In this document: positions 23,870 to 35,640 of the stretch, piece after piece | How positions within the stretch are numbered: the stretch's first letter is position 1 | Layout of the letters: each line of letters begins with the position of its first letter | Source of the DNA: Voacanga thouarsii | Lineage: Eukaryota > Streptophyta > Magnoliopsida > Gentianales > Apocynaceae | Direction: 5' to 3' | DNA length: 64,000 nt | Assembly (NCBI GenBank): GCA_026120185.1 | Contig: JANUWF010003368.1 | Span: 2,232,001 to 2,296,000, forward strand | Position numbers and translations under genes: made by a program | Notes under the pieces: model-generated | The model's database searches: none | Told to the model about the DNA's origin: nothing | Seen by the model: the letters and a program-made list of their open reading frames with translations, nothing else

Positions 23870-26800
23870 ATGAGCGTCACATGCTGGAACATAAAAGGGT
23901 TCAATAAAACCCTCAAGTAGTACGGTGTTCTGAACTTTATCTCGAGGGACAGTATGGATGTTTTTGGTATTTTGGAAACAAAACTTAATGAGGAAGACTG
24001 GAGAACATTCTAAGGCACCAATTCCCTAATTGGTCTGTGAAACACAATGTTGCTGACTCAAATGGGGGTTGGGTGGCCGTCCTATGGAATGGGGCTAAAG
24101 TTAATCTACATGTATGGCATACCACAGCACAGGCTGTATCATGCCACATCATTTATAAGGTAACTCATGCCACCTATTTTTTCACATTCGTTTATGCTTA
24201 CAATACTGTGGTTGCCCGAAAGCCATTATGGAAAGCTTTGACGCAACTCTCCTCCCAACTGTCGGCCCTATGGATTTTAATAGGAGACTTCAACACTTAT
24301 TTACATGTGGATGAAAAACTGGGCGGGATCACTCCTACTAACTATGAGTTAAAAGACTTCTCCTCTTTATGTGCGGAAACTGGCCTAACGGACCTCCTAT
24401 CTGTTGGTACACGATTCACCTAGACAAATTCATGTGTCTGGTCCAAGCTAGACAGAGTTATGGGTAATGATGCCTGGTTCCTGGGCCAAAGCCAGGCATC
24501 TGTAGAGTTTTTCCCTATCGCATGCCTATCAGACCATAGGCCAAGCATATGGATGCAGGTGGATTATCCGAGAGGGGAGGGGGGAGGAAGGGCTTACCCA
24601 TTTAGATTTTTAAACATTTGGGCAGACCATGAAAGGTTCTTAGACTTGGTTAATGGGGTATGAGAATAAATTTTCGTAGGCTATCCTTAGTTTGTACCAT
24701 GTCGAAAGTTGAAGGCACTTAAATGGTATTTGTGTGGACTGAATAGAAAGGAATTTTCTCATATTTCGGGCCGTGTGGAGTAGGCGAATCAAGCATTATA
24801 GAGGGCACAAAAACTATTGTTAGCTAATCCCTTAGACATAAGTTGATAGCCTAGTACAAGGATCGAAAACTGGCTGCTTTGAGCTTAGTAGAGGTGGAAA
24901 TGAAGTTCTAGTAACAGCTAACAAAAGGGAAATATGTTGCCCAGGTGAACAAAAGTACCAAGTAGTTCCATGCCATAGTGAACAGGAACAAGAAACGGAA
25001 TTTCATTTCATCCATTATCAAGGAGGATGAACGATGACATAAAGTCCAAAGGCACTACCTACAAAATTTGTAGACTATTACTACAGACTGCTTGAGACAC
25101 GGGTTGAGTGCTAGAAACTCAATATGGACTATGTTAAGGCTGGACCAATGGTACCACACCATCATAAGGCAGACCTAGTTAGGGTGGTGTCAGATCAGGA
25201 AATTAAACAGGCCTTTTGGGATATTGGAGACTGCAAAACCCGGGACCTGATCGGTACTTTGCCTATTTTTTCAAGAAGGCCTGGTGCACGGTTGCACAAA
25301 GTGTTTGTGCGGCAGTTCGGGAATTCTTCCAATCTAGCTACATACTAAAGTGGCTTAATCACTCGGTTATAATATTGGTGCCTAAATCTGATCACGTGAA
25401 AAGGGTGGGGGACTATAGATTGATATCATGCTGCAATGTGGTTTATAAGATTATCTCCAAAATTCTGGTAGATAGGCTCAAAATCGTTCTACCTACCTTG
25501 GTGGATCTTATACAGTCAGCCTTTATGGAGGAGAGACTAATAGCAGACAACATACTTCTAGTCTAGGGACTAATGCGGGCCTATAATAGGAAGAGAGTAT
25601 CACCACGCTGCACGATCAAAGTGGACTTGCGATAAGTATATGACTCGGTTAGCTGGGATTTCTTTTTGGATTTGCTGGATGAACTAGGATTCCCATAATA
25701 GAGTGTTGGTTGGATTGAACAGTGCGTTACCACAGCCTCATTCTTTGTAGTTATCAATAGGACAGTGCATGGATTCTTTATAGGAGCCAAGGGACTCCAT
25801 CAGGGAGACTCCATATCCCCGTTGCTTTTTATTCTCTGTTTGGAATAGTTCTCACAGGTTGTCAAAGTTCACACACTAGGGACTGTTTTTAACTACCACC
25901 CTAAGTATGACTACTTGAGGATTACACACCTAGCCTTCGCGGATAACTTAATGTTGTTTGCTAGAGGAGATAGACTATCAGTATGCATCTTACTGGGGTT
26001 CTTGGAGGAACTTAAATGATACTCTAGTTTGGAAACCAACTGGGACAAATCAAATATCTACCTAGCTGGGTTAGGGAGGACGGACCAGGAGGCTATACTG
26101 GTTGACAGGGGCATCCCGATGGGGAGCTTCCCGTTTCACTACCTTGGCATACCAATCATGATAAGTAAAATAAGAGTATCATACTACATGCCATTACTAG
26201 ACAGGATTGGGTCTTGCATAGGAAGATGGTCGGCATGGTATTGTCATATGCAGGGCGACTACAACTGATCCAAACTATCCTATAGGGCGTGGATTGCTTT
26301 TGGCTGTCTATCTTTCCTACACTAGTAGTGGTTATCAATTAGTTGGACAGATTGGCCAGGGACTTCCTATGGGACTCGAAGCAAGCACTAGTGGCCTGGA
26401 AAGATGTTTGCTTACCCAAGGTGGAAGATGGCCTTTGATTTAGAAACTTGAGCACTTGGAACGGAGCACTACTGGCTTAAATTCTATGGGACATCCAAGT
26501 AGAGAAGCAGTCATTCTGGGTTAATGGCTTAACCACTATTACATGGAGGGCCGATCAATTTGGGAGATGCCACAGCATAGGGACCAATCTCCCTTGTTTA
26601 GAAGACTGCTATCAATTAGGGACTCTATTCTGGAAAGGGAACGAGATGCGGATCGGGCAGCACTACTACTGCAGTCTTGGGCAATAGGGACCATGACATT
26701 CACAATACAGGTATATAACTATCTCAGACCATTAAAGCCGAAGGTATAATGGGCCAAAACGATCTGGAAGTAGGGACTCATGCCAAATCACTCATTCATG

Positions 26801-27190
26801 GTTTGGTTGTGTGCTAAGGGATGGTTGAAAACTAAAAATGTACTGGTGTTCCGACCGGACGACATGTTATGCCCATTATGCCAGGTGCAACTGGAGATGA
26901 CTAGCCACATTTTCTTCAATTGTGTGATATCGAAACAAGTATGGAAGGACATTAAGGCATGGCTTGCCTTGCCACAGGCTATGAATTCGATTGACACCTG
27001 CCTCAAATGGTTCAAACGGTCTAATCGCGGGCCTTCGTGGCTTGCGAAAGCCAAAGCAACTATAATGGCAGCCACACTTTACTATATCTGATTGGTATGC
27101 AATTGTACACTTTTCGAAGGAGCTGCCTATCAACCAATGGAAACTGCGAAGCGGATCAAAACACATGTGTACATTGTTATTTTTACCTTG
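23870..27190 (+). pseudogene. LINE ORF2 (endonuclease, reverse transcriptase, zf-RVT)
   Basis: The ORF starts at ATG 23870 (MSVTCWNIKGFNK), giving a 4-base ATGA overlap with the ORF1 stop. The AP-endonuclease-like domain shows GILETKL, ILIGDFN (about 24280), LDRVMGND and LSDHRPSIW (about 24520). The RT domain follows: VIILVPKSDHVKRVGDYRLI, QSAFMEERLIADNILLV (about 25370-25565), IKVDL..YDSVSWDFL (25615-25665), LHQGDSISPLLFILCLE (about 25795). The catalytic box reads FADN (about 25936-25947) instead of (F/Y)ADD, so the second aspartate is lost. The C-terminal zf-RVT motif lies at 26780-27050 (WLCAKGWLKTKN, CPLCQ...TSHIFFNC). More than ten stops or frameshifts make it non-functional. Confidence 0.85.
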
Positions 27191-27326
27191 TACCCTCATA
27201 TTTTGACCCATTTTGAGGATTGTATCTGTTACAACTAGTTAATGGTTGCCTAGCTATTAACTAGTGAACTCCTATGTACATACCTTTTGATCAATATATA
27301 CATTTACATTTTCATAAAAAAAAAAA

Positions 27327-28290
27327 GACAACATAAACTTCCCCAACAATACTTACAAAAGGATAGCCATTGTCTAATCCTAAACATAATATCAATACCC
27401 ATAATCAAATTAGCAATGACTTTCATGTCATAATGTAAAGCTCATAATCACAATGGCAAGTTAAACATAAACAAGTATCTCTTAATCGATGAAGAACATG
27501 TCTTGGTAGGCTTAAAAGTACATACATTGGAGACATGCTCAATAGTTACCAAAAGGATGTAAGACATGCATTGTAGCAAGAAAATATTATTGTTAATCAT
27601 ATACGTGCTAACTAAGCCTCAAAGAAAGCAAAATTTTCATTCAATCCATCAAACCAAGAAACAAGGATTTTCGGACCATAATTTACATGAAAATATCCAA
27701 TAATCAATATGAATAATTGAACCGTATAAAATGCAAAAAAATCATACCACAATGATCTCCAATGTATGGGCACTGATTCTTTGCGAAAAGATTGAAGAAA
27801 TTGTGCCCAAGTGAATGGATTGAAAGATGGATTTGATGAAGAAAGATTGGTTTTTTCTTGTTTTTAATCCAAAACTTCAAGAACAAAGTAACGATTTTGT
27901 GTTTGGAAGGTGTTTTGGAGGGGTAGAAAGTGACCCGGTTGAAATTGGACCCCGCGATGGGTTAAGAGAAAAAATGAGGGAGATGAAGGATTGTTTGAAA
28001 AAATGGCCAAGAATAGCCATTGGGAGTCTTATGGCCACAGGGACCTGGTGCTAGGTCTAATTTTTAGGCTTGGCGCCAGGCCTAGGCTATCTCGTCATAT
28101 TGTTTTAACCTTGCTGACCCAGCGCTAGGTAAGCTCTGGCTGACCAAAAATACTTTTTTTAATTAATTAATTAATGAAAACAACCACAATTAAAACTATG
28201 CAATTATGAAGAAAATTCATTCTAGAAAATGAAAAGGACAGAAAAATGAAGGAAATCACGTAAAAATTAAATAGATGTCCCAAAAACCAA
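27327..28290 (-). other. Athila leader upstream of env-like ORF
   Basis: No supported ORF was found. On the - strand this follows the truncated gag and precedes the LINE; the last 140 bp of the leader lies at 16681-16821. It contains a pyrimidine-rich stretch with CATCTCCCTC (about 27970) and a GGCGCC-rich patch (28030-28135) like that in the Athila LTRs. In intact Athila elements pol would lie before this segment. Confidence 0.5.
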
Positions 28291-29688
28291 AGTAATAGAA
28301 ATAATCTTTTTCCACGGTCTTGGGCACATGGATTGGTCTTAGTACTTCCTAGAAGGGCTTCTGCTTGACAATTTCCAAAAAGTTTGGCCAATTGTCCAGC
28401 TTAATTCTCGAGATTGCACATGGATGCCTTCAAATATCTTGTGGTTACATCCACTCCTTAAAACTGTGTTTCTGTATCACCTACCAATTAGTTAACCAAT
28501 TCGTCCAGTGATGGCTTAGGCGGTGGTGTATTGTAAGGCAAGGGGGGTTAGTCCTTTGATTTCCAAAATTAGAAGAAGTCTGCCTAGGTTAGTTTTAGTT
28601 GTTCCATGAAAATTTAGGATGATTCCTCCAACCAGGATTGTAAGTGGTACTAAAAGGATTGTTATTTTGTTGTCTATTGCCCATAAACACAACTTGTTCT
28701 AATGACTCTTATGATGACCTCATACTTTGGCACTCATGATTTGGATGCCCTTTCCTACAAAAATCATAACTTACATTCATTACCTATCCTTGGGAAGGAG
28801 ACATCACAATTTGCTCCATCTTTTGTATTAGTGCCTCTACCTTAGCTTCCAAAGCTTCTATTGCATCCACCTTATGCACTCCATGAACACGAGCTTTTGA
28901 TTTTCCACTATCCCATGCATAGTTATTTGTCACAAGATTTTCAATCAAATCAAACACATCCTCTAGGGTCTTAGAATTAATGGAACCTCTTGCAAATGCA
29001 TCAACTAATTACCTTGTAGCAAAGTTTAGACCACTACGAAAGATTTGCATTTGCATACCTAGTTCAAACTTATGATGAGGACACTTTTTAAGCATCTCCT
29101 TGAACCTCTCCCAACACTTATAGAGATTTTCAGATTCTAACTGTTGGAAAGTAAAAATATCTGTCCTAAGCTTGGATGTTCTAGCTGGGGAAAAATATTT
29201 TGCTAGAAAATTTTCAGCCAAAATATTCGAAGTGGTAATGGATCCGGCTGGCAAAGACTTTAATCAAGATTTTGCTCTATCTCTCAAAGAAAATGGGAAA
29301 AGTCTTAGTTTGATAGCATTTTTAGAAACCCCATTCATCTTAAATGCATCGCAAATTTTTAAAAAACTCGCAAGGTGGACATTAGGATCTTTCTCAAGTA
29401 GCCCATCAAATTATACCATGTTTTGAATCATTTGGATGATATTGGACTTTATTTCAAAGTTATTGGCTTCTATCTTAGGTCTCGAGTGCTCGAGCGTGTA
29501 CTTAAGATTGCGGGTTTCATAAAATTATCCATAGTCCTCTTGTTATTTCCACCATTACCGCCATGATTTGGTTGGTTAACCTCTATATTGTCTCTTACCT
29601 TTTGTCTAACCACCATTTGAATCTTTGTTAATGTCCTATTAATCTCAGGATCAAGATCTACTACATCGTCCTTAGATCGTTGGGTCAT
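28291..29688 (-). pseudogene. Athila-like gag
   Basis: The ORF starts at ATG 29688 on the - strand (MTQRSKDDVVDLDPEINR). Across several stops the Athila gag core is readable. It contains ASFLKICDAFKMNGVSKNAI (about 29350) and LRLFPFSLRDRAKSW. It continues with SLPAGSITTSNILAENFLAKYF (29254-29190, given as a region), WERFKEMLKKCPHH (about 29090), and a late segment with ARVHGVHKVDAIEALE. A knuckle-like CDFCRKGHPNHEC lies at about 28750, and near the end QLAKLFGNCQAEAL (about 28380). Gag forms the particle that holds element RNA. At about 28290 homology stops and leader sequence begins, so protease, RT and integrase have been deleted. Confidence 0.8.
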
Positions 29689-29937
29689 ACAGTAAGGGCA
29701 AGATCTACAGAAAATAAAAGATAGTGAGATTACAGAATTTACAAGTCAATCAATTATTACACACTCATGAATTGGGTTAGTCGAATTACAGCATATAGTG
29801 AAATTAGGGAATTATAATTATACAAACAATAAAATATGGCACATATTCATACAAAGAATATATACACATATTCACATATAGACATATAAATATATAAACA
29901 TGGTTCAATAAACAAAATCCAAGATTTCATGATATGT

Positions 29938-29958
29938 TCCCCAGCAGCAGTGCTAAAA
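29938..29958 (-). other. Primer-binding site of Athila-like element A (tRNA-Asp type, decayed)
   Basis: On the - strand, TTAGCACTGCTGCTGGGGAA lies just after the LTR end. It resembles the Athila/Tat primer-binding site TGGCGCCGTTGCCGGGGA with several transitions. Confidence 0.6.
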
Positions 29959-29961
29959 ACT

Positions 29962-30265
29962 TGATACTTAAATTTTAGATGTATAAAAATTAATAAATTT
30001 AAATTCATCCCTTAGACAAGTTTTAATTAAAACATTAATTCCAAAATATACATACGAGCAATTATACTTATTGTAAGCATAGTATAGGAAATTAATGAGT
30101 ATCGATCCTCAAAGGAACAGGTACACACTAGTCACTTTTTATTCATTATTTAATCGAACTAATAAAGTGATAAGATAATAAAAATAAAATAAAGAAATAT
30201 GTACAACTCAAGGATGTAAGAATATACAATTTAGACAACTATTCTAGAATACATGACAATGAATC
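29962..30265 (-). repeat. 5' LTR of Athila-like element A, 3' piece
   Basis: On the + strand this begins TGATACTTAAATTT and matches 13167-13470. It is interrupted after GAATC (30261-30265) by the Tekay element and continues at 52303. Confidence 0.85.
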
Positions 30266-31164
30266 TGTAACACCATACCTTTTACTTTCAATTGGCTACT
30301 ATTTGTAATATGATGGGAATTTATATCAATGGCCAGAATAAAAGATAATCGGTATAATGAGACGAATATTTTGGTATAACAATATCTTGTTGGGACCTGG
30401 ATGTAATTATTGCATTTGTTCAACCCGTACCCTAAATTTTTGGAAGGCTATTATTATTAACAAAATAAGAATTGTAGGGTATTCTGAAAATAGAAATTGA
30501 TCAGTGCGATGAAATGCATGGTTTGGTGCGAATTATGCAAGCCGGGGTATCAGGGGCATTTTCGTTATTTTGACCGCGCCCACGATTTAGACTGCAAATT
30601 TGACCAAGTAGAGAAGAAATTGAAGAATTTAAGTGTTACCAATGAATTCAGTGGAATTTTTGGAGTTGATTGGTGAAATAAAATATTTTTCCGTTACAGA
30701 CCCGATTTTGGTCGTTTCTAAACAAAATAGGAAAATGCCATTGAAAATGAGATGTGTGACTTCTTGTGATTAGTGGCCAAGGACAAGTGTTAAATAATAA
30801 GAGGATGCATGAAAGATTCATGCATGTATGACTTCTGAAATAAGCTTTACAAAATAAATGAAGAATGATATGTAATTTTGTGATTAGAACACATCATTCG
30901 TGGGCCCACTTGGTTAAGGTCCTAAGCAATATTATTAGCTAATATTTAGACCAAGAGAAGATGAATGAATGGCTGAAAATTGGCCAAGAATTTCTTTAGC
31001 CTTGCAACGAGAAATAAGGGATTTTTTGTGGAGAAAACAAAGTGGTTGGTATGTAAAGTTTCTATTAGAGCACACCTATGTTGTAACCACCATATGTTTA
31101 ATTAAATTAATCTTTCTTGGCCAAATTTCTGATGAAGAATGGTGGTGAAGAGGCTGATTTACAG

Positions 31165-31192
31165 GTGTGTGTGTGTGTGTGTGTGTGTGTGT
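31165..31192 (+). repeat. (TG)n microsatellite replacing a purine tract in the 5' LTR
   Basis: Thirteen or so TG units sit where the 3' LTR (about 39230-39340) and element F (about 6270-6365) have a ~100-bp purine-rich tract that ends in GTGTGTGTG. Confidence 0.85.
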
Positions 31193-32544
31193 TCTTGGAG
31201 CAAAATCACACCAAATAGCCTCAAATATAAGGTAAAATCCTACCTTGCTTGAATTAAAGCTGTTGTTGGGTGAATGATGATTATGATGATGTGAATTTTA
31301 ATATAAAAATATGACTTCATTATACTGATTTCTGATCAAAGCTAAGGTTTGTGAACTTTTGTATATGAACTTTATATATGCTTATATATGTGCCGGTTGC
31401 CTAAGGGCCTTTGAATGATGTTTTGCGTGAGGAAGAATTGAATAATTATGGTAGCTTGAAGGCTTATTTTTGGTTGAAGAGGCGATGATCAAAGTAGGGT
31501 AAAAATGAAATTTACTTGGTTGAAAAAATAGTTCAAACTAGCTTTTGATTAGAAGAGATGAATTTGTACTGAATAAGTATAACTTCGTGAGCTACTGGAA
31601 ATTTGGAAATTCAGAATTAAATATGATTTGATGGAGAATTGAATGAATTAATGGTTCTAAGGTGTTAAAGATTAAAGGAGAACAAAGGAAAGCATGAATA
31701 GTAAAAGTGAGGTAAAACCGTTGGGGCTGTTTTTGCCCAGTACTGTACCTCAAGAACCAGTATTCTGGAAAAGGGCTTATAAAAAATTAAATTTAAGAGT
31801 CTTACAGTCATTTTGGTATATCATAGAGCCAAAATGGAGTTGTGAATTGAAAGTTATGTCCAAAACAAAATCATGTGTCAAAGCAGCAAAACTCTAGAAT
31901 TTTGCTTAGAAGGTGGTTGAACTTAAAAATGATTAATTGTGTGATTTTGGATGAAATAATTGGGGAAATATGAAGTGAATCCCTTGTTTATGAAGGGAGA
32001 ATGTATGTGGAAAAAGAAAAAAAAAGAAGGAATCGAACAAAGGATGAGAAAACGACGTGAACAAAGGTTGAACGTTTTCCTTAACCGTCGGCTGATTGTC
32101 GGCCCCCGTCAGCTAACCATCGACTAACCGTTGATTGGACGTCAGCCAACCGTTGGCTATTTTTTGGCTGAATACGAGTTGACCCAAAAATGATGTTTGG
32201 TGTAGGTTTAGCGATAAATAGCCAACGGAACATAAAAAACGATAGAGACGGTGATTAAACGGTCGTGAACGGAAAGGGTTACTTAGGACACGAGGTGAGT
32301 CTCTTTGATTTCTAAAACCTTTTGAAAGCTAGTGTGCTTCACTTTTCCCTGAAATGCTATGTTATATACTGTTTTGGAAATTCCTAAATATATTTAAGGT
32401 TTATCTGAGCAAGATTTATTTTTATGCTATCTCAGGCTCGAATGAATTTCATGATTAGCTTGGAAACCTTAACGAATGACTAAAGTATAGTTTTGTAAAT
32501 ATAGTCTTTTTTGGATTAAATACTTGGAATTTTTGAAAAATGGT

Positions 32545-32945
32545 AATTTCTGGAATCGGGTATTCGTAAATTGACCAGAATGCCTTTATTGGAACATTTT
32601 ATAGAAATGTGTTTGGAAGCTTTGAATTTAATTCTCTTTTCAGATTAGAATTGTGAATTTCTTGAAATGAGTTTCTTTTGGAATTTGGTATTTGGAAAAT
32701 AATCTAAATGTCCTTATTGGAATGTTTATGAAAACTTTTGGAATTAGGTATACAGTAAATGACCGAAATACCCTTATTAGAACTTTTGTGAATACTTTTC
32801 AAATCAGATAAGGGTAAAATGACTTGAATACCCTCGAAAAGTCTTTTGGTATCGGGTATGGATAAAATGACCTGAATACCCTTGGAAATGACTTTTGTAA
32901 TCGAGTACAGGAAAAATGACTCGGATACTCTTGGAAACATGTTTT
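32545..32945 (+). repeat. Hairpin-unit array in 5' LTR of element B
   Basis: Six degenerate units carry GGGTAT...AAATGACC...ATACCC; for example, one is at about 32857-32882. They correspond unit by unit with 7680-8105 and 40700-41100. Confidence 0.65.
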
Positions 32946-34244
32946 GATATGTGAATAGAACTCTTTATCCTGTTTCAACATGATTTTGGAAAATGATCTC
33001 TCGTGATGAGATTGACTTTTGGAAAATGACTTTTGATCCCTGAAATTTATTGGCCTGATGTGCTTATGGAATGAATTGATTGGCTTTGTGGAGCCTTTGT
33101 GAATAATGATCTAACTTGCTAGTCAGTGGGATTTTTGAAAATGTAATTTTGCCCTAAAAATGTTTTAATTTGAAAATCCTGCGGGATCAGATAACCCTAT
33201 GGCCTGATCAGTCAGAAGGGGTTGGTATTGGTAACGTTAAGTACTCAGCAAGGACTTTATTCTTTGTACTAGCTCATATTAGAGGTAGATGACACCAAGT
33301 AACCTAGCTAATTTTGGGAATTGTCTTACTCCAAACAGGGCGACAGAATATTGAGACAAGTGGTCCTATCTAACCGTTTAGCACCTGGTAATTGCCGCGT
33401 CTGCAAGCGCTTCTTATTTTGAGTAATTTGCTGGATGCCAGGCGGGGACACTCGGTGCATTTGATTCCTTGCCGCCTCGATGGTGATTGACATCACGATT
33501 GAGACCCCTGGCTTATAGTGGCATATAAAAGATTGCGTGTTGCGGTACACTAAGTATGCTATGGTATACCTGAGTAGAAGTACACTGTGGTGTACTTATT
33601 CCAGTGACTCATGGTTGAGTATTGGAGGCTACGGTCTCAATACAATGATATGTGGCACCAAAGGCAAGGACTATAGGACTTGATATAGGTCGACCTTATA
33701 TTGGAGAAGTGCCTGTGATTTGAAAACTGGGGCAATGATTTGAAATTTGAAATAAAATTTTTCAAAAATGATTGAGTTCTAGATAAACTTTTCTTTAGAG
33801 AGTTTTGGAATTATTTCCAGTGAACAAATGATATACTATTCCACAAAAGTTTTATGTACCTTATTCTTTCATGAAGCACTAGCACACACGGGACTCACTG
33901 GGTGATTTATCACTCACACATGTCTTTTAACTTACATTTTATAGGATCCAGAATTGAGCGGACCTACGGATAGAAGTACGATACCACAGAGTCAGTAGTT
34001 TAGGTCTGGACAGCTTTACTTTTCAGAATGTACTGTGTTCTGTTATAGATAGAGATAGCATATATGAAATCCTCTAATATATGTATATGTGTTGCCATCA
34101 GTGTGGGTTATTATTTAGTCTAGACTTTACATATGTGTATGTACCCTGTTATTTTCGTTATAAAGACCCTTGTCCGGAAAACTAGATGGGACGACACCCG
34201 GTGTTGATATGCTTCTGCTGTTGTCTTTAGTAGAGGTGTTACAA

Positions 34245-34257
34245 TTGGTATCAGAGC
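34245..34257 (+). other. Primer-binding site of Tekay element B (tRNA-iMet)
   Basis: TTGGTATCAGAGC lies one base after the LTR end. It is an exact match to the usual iMet-type PBS. Confidence 0.9.
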
Positions 34258-34318
34258 CTAGTTTTATAGAACTGTGGCATTGTCATAGGAATTGATAGAA
34301 TCCTTTTATTGTGTAGGT

Positions 34319-34813
34319 ATGGTAGATAGGAGCGATAAAGGAAAGCGCCCAATGGTTGAGCGTAGTGATGAAGGTGAGAGCTCGGGTGTGGAGAGAAAAC
34401 CTACTTCTGGAAGGATACCGTTGCCACATAAGGAAGCAGGCATTGACTCCAATGAGGTTGGTGGTGATATTGAGCCGCGCCATCAGGACGATGATGATGT
34501 TAAGGTGGATAGCATCCTCGATGGTGCGGTACTATCTGAGGATGATGAAGAGGTGTTTGGTGGGAATGTACCTGGGGTACTTGAGGAGGAGATACTGGAT
34601 TTGGAGGTTGTTGATGTGGGAGAGGACCAGGAGATACCCAAGGTGGAGGTACCTGTAGTTGAGGAACCTGAGGGGAATTTAGAGATAGACCTAGAACTAT
34701 TGACTTAGTTGCAGTCAGATGTGGACGGAGATGAGGAGGTTAATACAGCGGAGTCCTATACAGTCTCGACTGATTCAGGACTTCCTGTATCAGACAGTGA
34801 GGATGACGAGTAG
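34319..34813 (+). pseudogene. Acidic ORF0 of Tekay element B (between PBS and gag)
   Basis: The ORF starts at ATG 34319 (MVDRSDKGKRPMVERSDEG) and runs 165 codons to TAG 34811-34813, with one in-frame TAG at 34706-34708. It has a short basic/Ser start and then a long Asp/Glu-rich body (ILDGAVLSEDD, VLEEEILDLEVV, repeated VEVPVVEEPE). The tail is VSTDSGLPVSDSEDDE. It lies 75 bp after the LTR and 253 bp before the gag ATG at 35067. Element F has the same ORF and stop. No membrane segment or known domain is seen. A transcriptional-activator-like or chaperone-like acidic protein is possible, but that is a guess. Confidence 0.6.
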
Positions 34814-34822
34814 GAGCATGAG

Positions 34823-34825
<3 letters not shown>

Positions 34826-34882
<57 letters not shown>
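34826..34882. repeat. (AT)n microsatellite after ORF0
   Basis: About 28 AT units begin a few bases after the ORF0 stop. Element F has only a short TATATAATATGATG stretch at this place. Reading frames through it (Tyr-Ile repeats) are artefacts. Confidence 0.95.
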
Positions 34883-34886
<4 letters not shown>

Positions 34887-35066
34887 TGATAGGTACAATT
34901 CAGCCGGTGTATATGACTATGTGTGTGGCACATGAATTTTGTACTGACTCTATAATAAATAAGAATGAACATGCATCATGTTTTGCTAATTGTACCATGC
35001 CTATTTTATGATTATTTTTTAGCTATGTTACATTAGCATATCGGTAAAACCTTATAAACTGTATAG

Positions 35067-35640
35067 ATGCCTCCTAAATGGACCTCCGGATGATTATCAT
35101 GAACTACTTGAAGTAAACTTGAACCAATGGTAGAGGAACTACAGGTGGAAGGTCCCCACCTCACAACTTTGGACCACCTTATGTTCCAAACTTTTCACAA
35201 GATGCCTGATACTATCCAACAGTTAACTAAGATTATTACTAGGGTTAATGAGAATATGAGTAGGAGAGATCGAAGTGGATTTTAGGATATGAGTCAAAAA
35301 AGGTCTGGAGGGCACCAATGGCAAAAGAAAAGAAAGATGCAGAGGAAGGGAGGCCCGACTGGAGGACAACCCCCCTTTTAAATGGTTTAATTGTGGGGAG
35401 ATGGGGCACAAGAGTTTCAATTGCCCTTACCCTCGTGGAATAGGAGGATGGAGTCGACCGGGAAAAAATAGTCAAGGACAAAAGTCAGGATTAGAAGAAA
35501 GGAACTCAGGACAAGCTTCTACCTCTATAGCTAGACCCATCAAACTCCCAAATGAATGCTTGGGTAGTGGCATTAAAGAAGACGAACAACTAGGCTGCAG
35601 TGGTGAAAGGTATGCTCCTTATTTATGATCATAATGCTAA
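35067..35640 (+). pseudogene. Tekay-like gag of element B, core deleted
   Basis: The gag starts at ATGCCTCCTAAATGG (35067). The first ~190 bp match element F. Then, after NENMSR, the sequence jumps to a Lys/Gly-rich stretch (about 35280-35370), skipping the ~700 bp Retrotrans_gag core seen in F. The zinc knuckle at 35383-35424 reads WFNCGEMGHKSFNC: the first cysteine codon has become TGG, so the CCHC site is broken. Several stops and frameshifts occur. The remaining tail (35401-35628) is Gly/Ser/Lys-rich and leads into protease. Confidence 0.75.

Larger units (their letters stand above)
16822..27326 (+). mobile_element. Plant L1-type LINE with chimeric 5' end, split by a solo LTR
   Basis: A non-LTR retrotransposon lies in the leader of the Athila-like element, in the opposite orientation. 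In order it has an extra reverse-transcriptase fragment (16822-16984), a 5' UTR (16985-17950), ORF1 (17951-19692, ending at 23873), ORF2 (23870 to about 27190), a 3' UTR and a short poly(A) (27316-27326). A 4128-bp solo LTR separates the two halves. No convincing TSD is visible: left flank ACCACCTCAT, right flank GACAACATAA. ORF order, the DUF4283-type ORF1 and the endonuclease plus RT are diagnostic of plant L1 elements. All ORFs carry stops. Confidence 0.9.
30266..34243 (+). repeat. 5' LTR of Tekay-like element B
   Basis: This 3978-bp LTR is bounded by TGTAACACC and GGTGTTACA. It carries a (TG)n run (31165-31192), the CGTCGGCTA array (about 32085-32165) and the hairpin-unit array (about 32545-32945). 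A TATA-rich region near 34080-34150 and the sequence shortly before the LTR end could hold the promoter, but no start site can be fixed. Confidence 0.85.

Noticed and set aside
16801..27345. Target-site duplication of the LINE
   Set aside because: The flanks (CAACAAAACC near 16802 and GACAACATAAAC after the poly(A)) share only a weak similarity, too poor to call.
34790..35011. Tyr-Ile repeat frames on both strands
   Set aside because: These are translations of an (AT)n microsatellite.
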